Under the pieces are notes generated by a model. It was given only the letters and a program-made list of their open reading frames with translations. It did no database searches and was not told where the DNA came from. The position numbers and the translations under genes are program-made. A DNA stretch of 64,000 nucleotides. It comes from Prorocentrum cordatum (lineage: Eukaryota; Sar; Dinophyceae; Prorocentrales; Prorocentraceae). Positions within the stretch are counted from its first letter, which is position 1; each line of letters starts with the position of its first letter. Where the stretch lies: positions 12,501 through 76,500 of the forward strand of contig CAUYUJ010018039.1 in assembly GCA_963575745.1 (NCBI GenBank), written 5' to 3'. This document shows positions 59,946 through 64,000 of the stretch, piece by piece.

Positions 59946-62391
59946 ACTCAACAGACCCCGTCTGCAAGACAGCACCGTGTACTCAACAGACTCCGTGTCC
60001 AAGAAGGCACCCAGTACTCAACAGACCCCGCTGCCAGAGGGCACCCAGGAAAGGTCGATTTAAAAACCCGACCCGCCCGCCCGCCCCCCGCCCACCCGCC
60101 CGCCCGACCGCCCGCCGTTGTTTCCAAGAGAGCACCCACTACTCAACAGACTCAGTCTCCAAGAGAGCAGCCACTAATCAATTGCCTCCGTCTCCAAGAC
60201 AGCGCCCAGTATTCAACAGACTCCGTGTCCAAGGTAGCACCCACTAGTCAACAGACTCCGTCTCCAAGACGGCACCTTGTACTCAACAACTTGCGTGTCC
60301 AAAAAGGCATCCAGTACTCAACAGACCTCGCTGCCAGAGAGCACCCACTAGAGGTCTGTTTTAAAAAAATCCGACCCGCCCGCCCGCCCCCCGCCCGACC
60401 TCGCGCCTGTGTCTCCAAGACAGCACCCACTACTCAACGGACTCCGTTTCCAAGGCTGCGCCCAATATTCAAAAGACTTCTGTGTCCAGGAGCACACAGG
60501 TCTCACTGATTTCCGTTCCCAAAACAGCCCACTATGTACTCACAGATTCCGTTGTCAACAAGTCACCCTAGTACTCAACGACCCCGCAGCCAGAGAGCAC
60601 CCAATACGAGGTCTCTTTCATCCAACACCCGCATACACCCGCCCGCCCGCCCCCCGCCCCGGACCGCCCGCCTCCGTCTCCAAAAAAAACACCCACTACT
60701 GAACAGGCTCCGTCTCCAAGAGAGCAGCCACTACTCAATAGATCCCGTGTCCAAAAGAACTTCGTATTCATCAGACTCCGTGTCCAAGAGAGCACGCAAT
60801 ACACAACAAGATCCGTGTCCAAGACAACACCCAGTACTCAACAGACTCCGTGTCCAACAAGGCACCCAGTACTCAGCAGACCCCGTTGCCAGAGAACACT
60901 CACTAGAGGTATAGTTAAAAAAGCCTGTTCCGCCGCCCGCCCCCGCCCCACCACCGACGCTCGCTGTGTCTCCAAATGAAGCACATTACTCACAACATCC
61001 GTTTCCAAGAGAGCAGCCACTGAGGGTTCCGTTTCCATTTCAACAACTCCCGTCTCCAAGGCAGCACCCGGTATTCAACAGATTCCGTGTCCAAGGGAGC
61101 ACCCAGTATTCAACAGCCTCCATCTCCAAGACAGCGCTCTGTATTCAACAGACCGAGTCCAAGAAGGCAACACGTATTCAACAGACCCCGCTCGCCAGAG
61201 AGCACCCACTACGTGGTCTATCGTAAAAGCCCGGCCGACCACCCCTGACCCGCCTGCTCCGCCCACCGTCCCGCGGTCTGTTCCAGAGACGCACCCAATA
61301 CTTCCGATCTCCGTCTCCAAGAGAGGCACCCGCGTCTCAAACATCCTCCATCTCCTCATGACTGCACCCGGTATTCATCAGACCCCGTGGCCAAGAGAGC
61401 GCCAAGTACTCAACAGACTCCGTGTGTACTCACCAGACTCCGTGTCCAAGAAGGCACCCAGTACTCAACAGACCCCGATGCCAGAGAGCACCCACTAGAG
61501 GTGTATTTAAAAACCGCCCGCTTTTGTTTCCAAGAGAGCACCCGCTACTCAACCGACTCCGTCACAAAGAGAGCACCCGCTACTCAGACAACCTCCGTCT
61601 CCAAGACAGCACTTGGCATTCAGCAGACTCCGTGTCCAAGAGAGCACCCAGTACTCAACAAGGTCCGTCTCCAAGACAACACCCAGTACTCAACAAACCC
61701 CGTGTCCAAGAAGGCACCCAGTACTCAACAGACCCCGCTGCCAGAGAGCACCCACTAGAGGTCTAGTTTAAAAACCCGACCCGCCCGCCCGCCCGCCCGC
61801 CCGCCCGACCGCCCGCCTCTGTCTCCAAGAGAGCACCCATTACTCAACAGACTCCGTTTCAAAGAGAGCAGCCACTACTCAACAGCTCCCGTCTCCAAGG
61901 CAGCACCCAGTATTCAACAGACTCCGTGTCCAACACACCCCGTTGCCAGAAAGCATTCGTTAGAGGTCTATTTGGAAACCCGACCCGCCCACCCGCCCCT
62001 AACGCCCCGCCCGCCCGACCACCGCTTCTGTCTCAAGAGAGCACCCATTACTCATCAGACTCCGTTTCAAAGAAGCACCCACTATTCAACACGCTCCCTT
62101 CCTCAAAGCAGCATCCAATATTCAACAGAAGCCGTGTCCATGGTTAGCACCAGTATTTACAGCCTCCGTCTCCAAGGACAACACCAGTACTCTACAGAAC
62201 CCTTGTCCCAAGAAGGCACCAGTTACTCAACCAGACCCCGTGCCAGAGAGCATCTTAGAGGTCTACTTTAAAAACCCGACCCGCCGGCCGCCCCCGCCCG
62301 CCGCCCGCACCACGCTTATGTTTCCAAGCGACTCGTCTCCAAAGGGGAGCACCGCTATTCAATACCTCCGTCTCCACGGACAGCACCTCAT

Positions 62392-63930
62392 GGTGCAGTT
62401 TTTCAGTATTTTTGTTTCACGGGAAATGCCATGTGGGGGGGGGGGGGGGTGAGGTAATGACTGCAGGTCACGTTTCTGAATGCCGTTCCAATTATGGTTT
62501 CGGTTTCCGTCTTTTTCGAAGCCAAGGAAGCTGCAGGTCACGGTTTTTGGTTCCGGTTCCGGTTTTGGTTCCGGTTTCCTTCTTCTTCGGGGTCCCGCAA
62601 AAGGCCCCAAGGTCACGGTTTTGGTTCCGGCTCCGGTTCCGGTTCCGGTTTCCTTCTTCTTCGGAGCACAAGTAAACCTACCAGGTCACGGCTTTGGTTC
62701 TGGTTCCGGTTCCGGTTCCGGTTTCCTTCTTCGTCGGGCTCCCGAAGACCCCCCAGTCACTGTTTTGGTTCCGGTTCCGGTTCTGGTTCCGGTTTCCTTT
62801 TTCTTCGCGGTCCCAAAAAGACCCCCCAAGGTCACGGTTTTGGTTCCAGTTTTGGTTTGGTTCCGGTTTCTTTCTTCTTCGGGGTCCCAGAAAAAACCTT
62901 CCAGGTTACGGTTTGGTTTTGGTTCCGGTTCCGGTTCCGGTTTCTTTCTTCTTCGCCCCAGAGAAGACCCTCAGGTCACGGTTTTGGTTCCGATTCCGGT
63001 TCTGGTTCCGGTTTCCTTCTTCTTCGGGGTCCCAAAGAAGACTTTCCAGGTTACGGTTTTGGTTCCGGTTCCGGTTCCGGTTCCGGTTTCCTTCTTCTTC
63101 TCCGCCCCAGAGAAGACCCTCAGGTCACGGTTTTGGTTCCGGTTCCGGTTTTGGTTCCGGTTTCCTTCTTCTTTTTCGCCCGCAGAGAAAACCTTTAGGT
63201 CACGGTTTTGGTTCCGGTTCTGGTTCTGGTTCCGGTTTCCTTCTTTTTTTTTCGTTTGAGACGGTCGTCGTGGTTCCGGTTCCGGTTCTGGTTCCGGTTC
63301 CGGTTTCCTTCTTTTTCTCGGTGCCCAGGGGCGCCTCCGGTCATGGTTTTGGTTCCGGTTCCGGTTCCGGTTCCGGTTTCCTTCTTCTTCCCCGCCCCGA
63401 AGAATGCCTCCTAGGTCACGGTTCTGGTTCCGGTTCCGGTTCCGGTTCCGGTTTCGGTTTCCTTCTTTGGTTCGGCGATGCATCCGAGGTTCGGCGCGAT
63501 CGCGCTTCGCGGCGCGAGCGCGTTAATGGTTTTCGTTCTCCCCACCGCTTGCCTTTTCACACGCGCACGCACTTTTCTGCTTCCGCGCGCGCGCATGCGC
63601 GCTCGCGCCACGGTTCCGGTTCCCAGGCGCGTCCCGGTTCCGGTTCCGGTTCCGGTTTCCTTCTTCTTCCCCGCCCCGAAGAAGGCCTCCTAGGTCACGG
63701 TTCTGGTTCCGGTTCCGGTTCCGGTTTCGGTTTCCTTTTTCTTCTTTGGTTCGAGGGGCTCCCGAGGTCCTGGTTTTGGTTCCGGTTCTGGTTTTGGTTC
63801 CGGTTTGCGTTTGCCTTTTTCCGGCGCTCTTCTGTTCTGGTTTTGGTTCCGGTTCCGGTTCCGGTTCCGGTTCCGGTTCCGGTTTCCTTCTTCTTTCCCC
63901 TCCCGAAGAAGGGCGCCGAAACCACCACCA
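62392..63930 (+). repeat. Expanded GGTTCC array, last in window
   Basis: It starts like the other inserts but expands into about 18 units of ~70-75 bp instead of returning to the 33-bp satellite. A unique GC-alternating segment (63475-63610) interrupts it. Confidence 0.9.
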
Positions 63931-64000
63931 AAACCACACTCCGCCCTGGCGACCCCGACCCTCCGACTGGCTCCGAGCGAGGCATCGGTACACAGCTTCT

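Larger units (their letters stand above)
49260..62390 (+). repeat. ~13 kb higher-order satellite (33 bp in ~260-370 bp in ~2.65 kb)
   Basis: The base unit is about 33 bp (ACTCCGTGTCCAAGA(G/A), then AGCACCCAGTACTCAACAG). Eight to nine base-unit groups end in CACTAGAGGTCTNNTTTAAAAACCCGACCCG and a GCCC-rich spacer, giving ~260-370 bp subunits. A GGTTCC insert preceded by GTGCCAGTTTTTTCTTCACG recurs at about 51781, 54446, 57029, 59718 and 62392, giving higher-order periods of 2665, 2583, 2689 and 2674 bp. Gln/Thr/Ser-rich + frames are repeat translations. Confidence 0.92.

Noticed and set aside
49260-62390. CRISPR-like array
   Set aside because: The units are contiguous tandem repeats with no unique spacers, and the context is eukaryotic.
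62480-63993. Gly-Ser/Pro-Glu rich ORFs in GGTTCC arrays
   Set aside because: They are repeat translations in several frames on both strands. No start, domain or unique part is seen.

Overview
This window looks like a piece of a large, repeat-swollen eukaryotic nuclear genome, most likely a protist or alga. A dinoflagellate is my leading guess, but that is inference. There are no operons and no ordinary intact gene. I recognise no rRNA, tRNA or telomere repeat. A 100-N scaffold gap lies at 7994-8093. Most of the long open frames are translations of simple repeats (poly-Val/Ser/Thr/Leu, Pro/Glu, Arg/Gly) and are not genes.

Layout. 1-2.1 kb holds degenerate short repeats and a ~75-80 bp repeat. 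2.23-7.37 kb is a giant AGT trinucleotide array. 7.4-8.0 kb is a ~105-117 bp tandem repeat running into the gap. 8.1-32 kb is a mosaic of GGA/TCC, GAT and GTC microsatellites, a ~77-92 bp satellite, a three-copy ~160 bp repeat, and several families of short palindromic elements of about 160-197 bp. These elements look like non-autonomous DNA transposons (MITEs or foldback elements). Between them are weak coding-like remnants, including a possible non-LTR retrotransposon C-terminus (21.1-21.54 kb). 32.6-33.5 kb is AT-rich microsatellite DNA. 33.6-37.9 kb holds CAAGAGG-type repeats, an ~84 bp satellite, one more hairpin MITE and a Stowaway-like MITE with TA flanks.

The most interesting object is an ~8.1 kb element at 38490-46609. 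It has perfect 28-bp terminal inverted repeats and sits inside a GGTTCC satellite whose two halves flank it. It has long inverted arms (about 39.0-40.65 kb against 44.45-46.1 kb). Between the arms are a GTGACACGTGTCAC-type dyad array, a phased-A-tract 20-bp repeat, a 32-bp palindrome, and a serine recombinase (resolvase/invertase family) at 43530-44419 that is broken by at least two frame changes. Recognised eukaryotic TIR transposons normally carry DDE transposases, so a TIR element with an internal serine recombinase merits attention.

From 46.6 kb to the end the window is satellite DNA: GGTTCC arrays, a 73-82 bp repeat, a GGCTGA array, and a ~13 kb higher-order repeat of about five ~2.65 kb copies (49.26-62.4 kb), each made of ~260-370 bp subunits built from ~33 bp units. 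Patches dense in single-base indels inside this array suggest unpolished long-read consensus.
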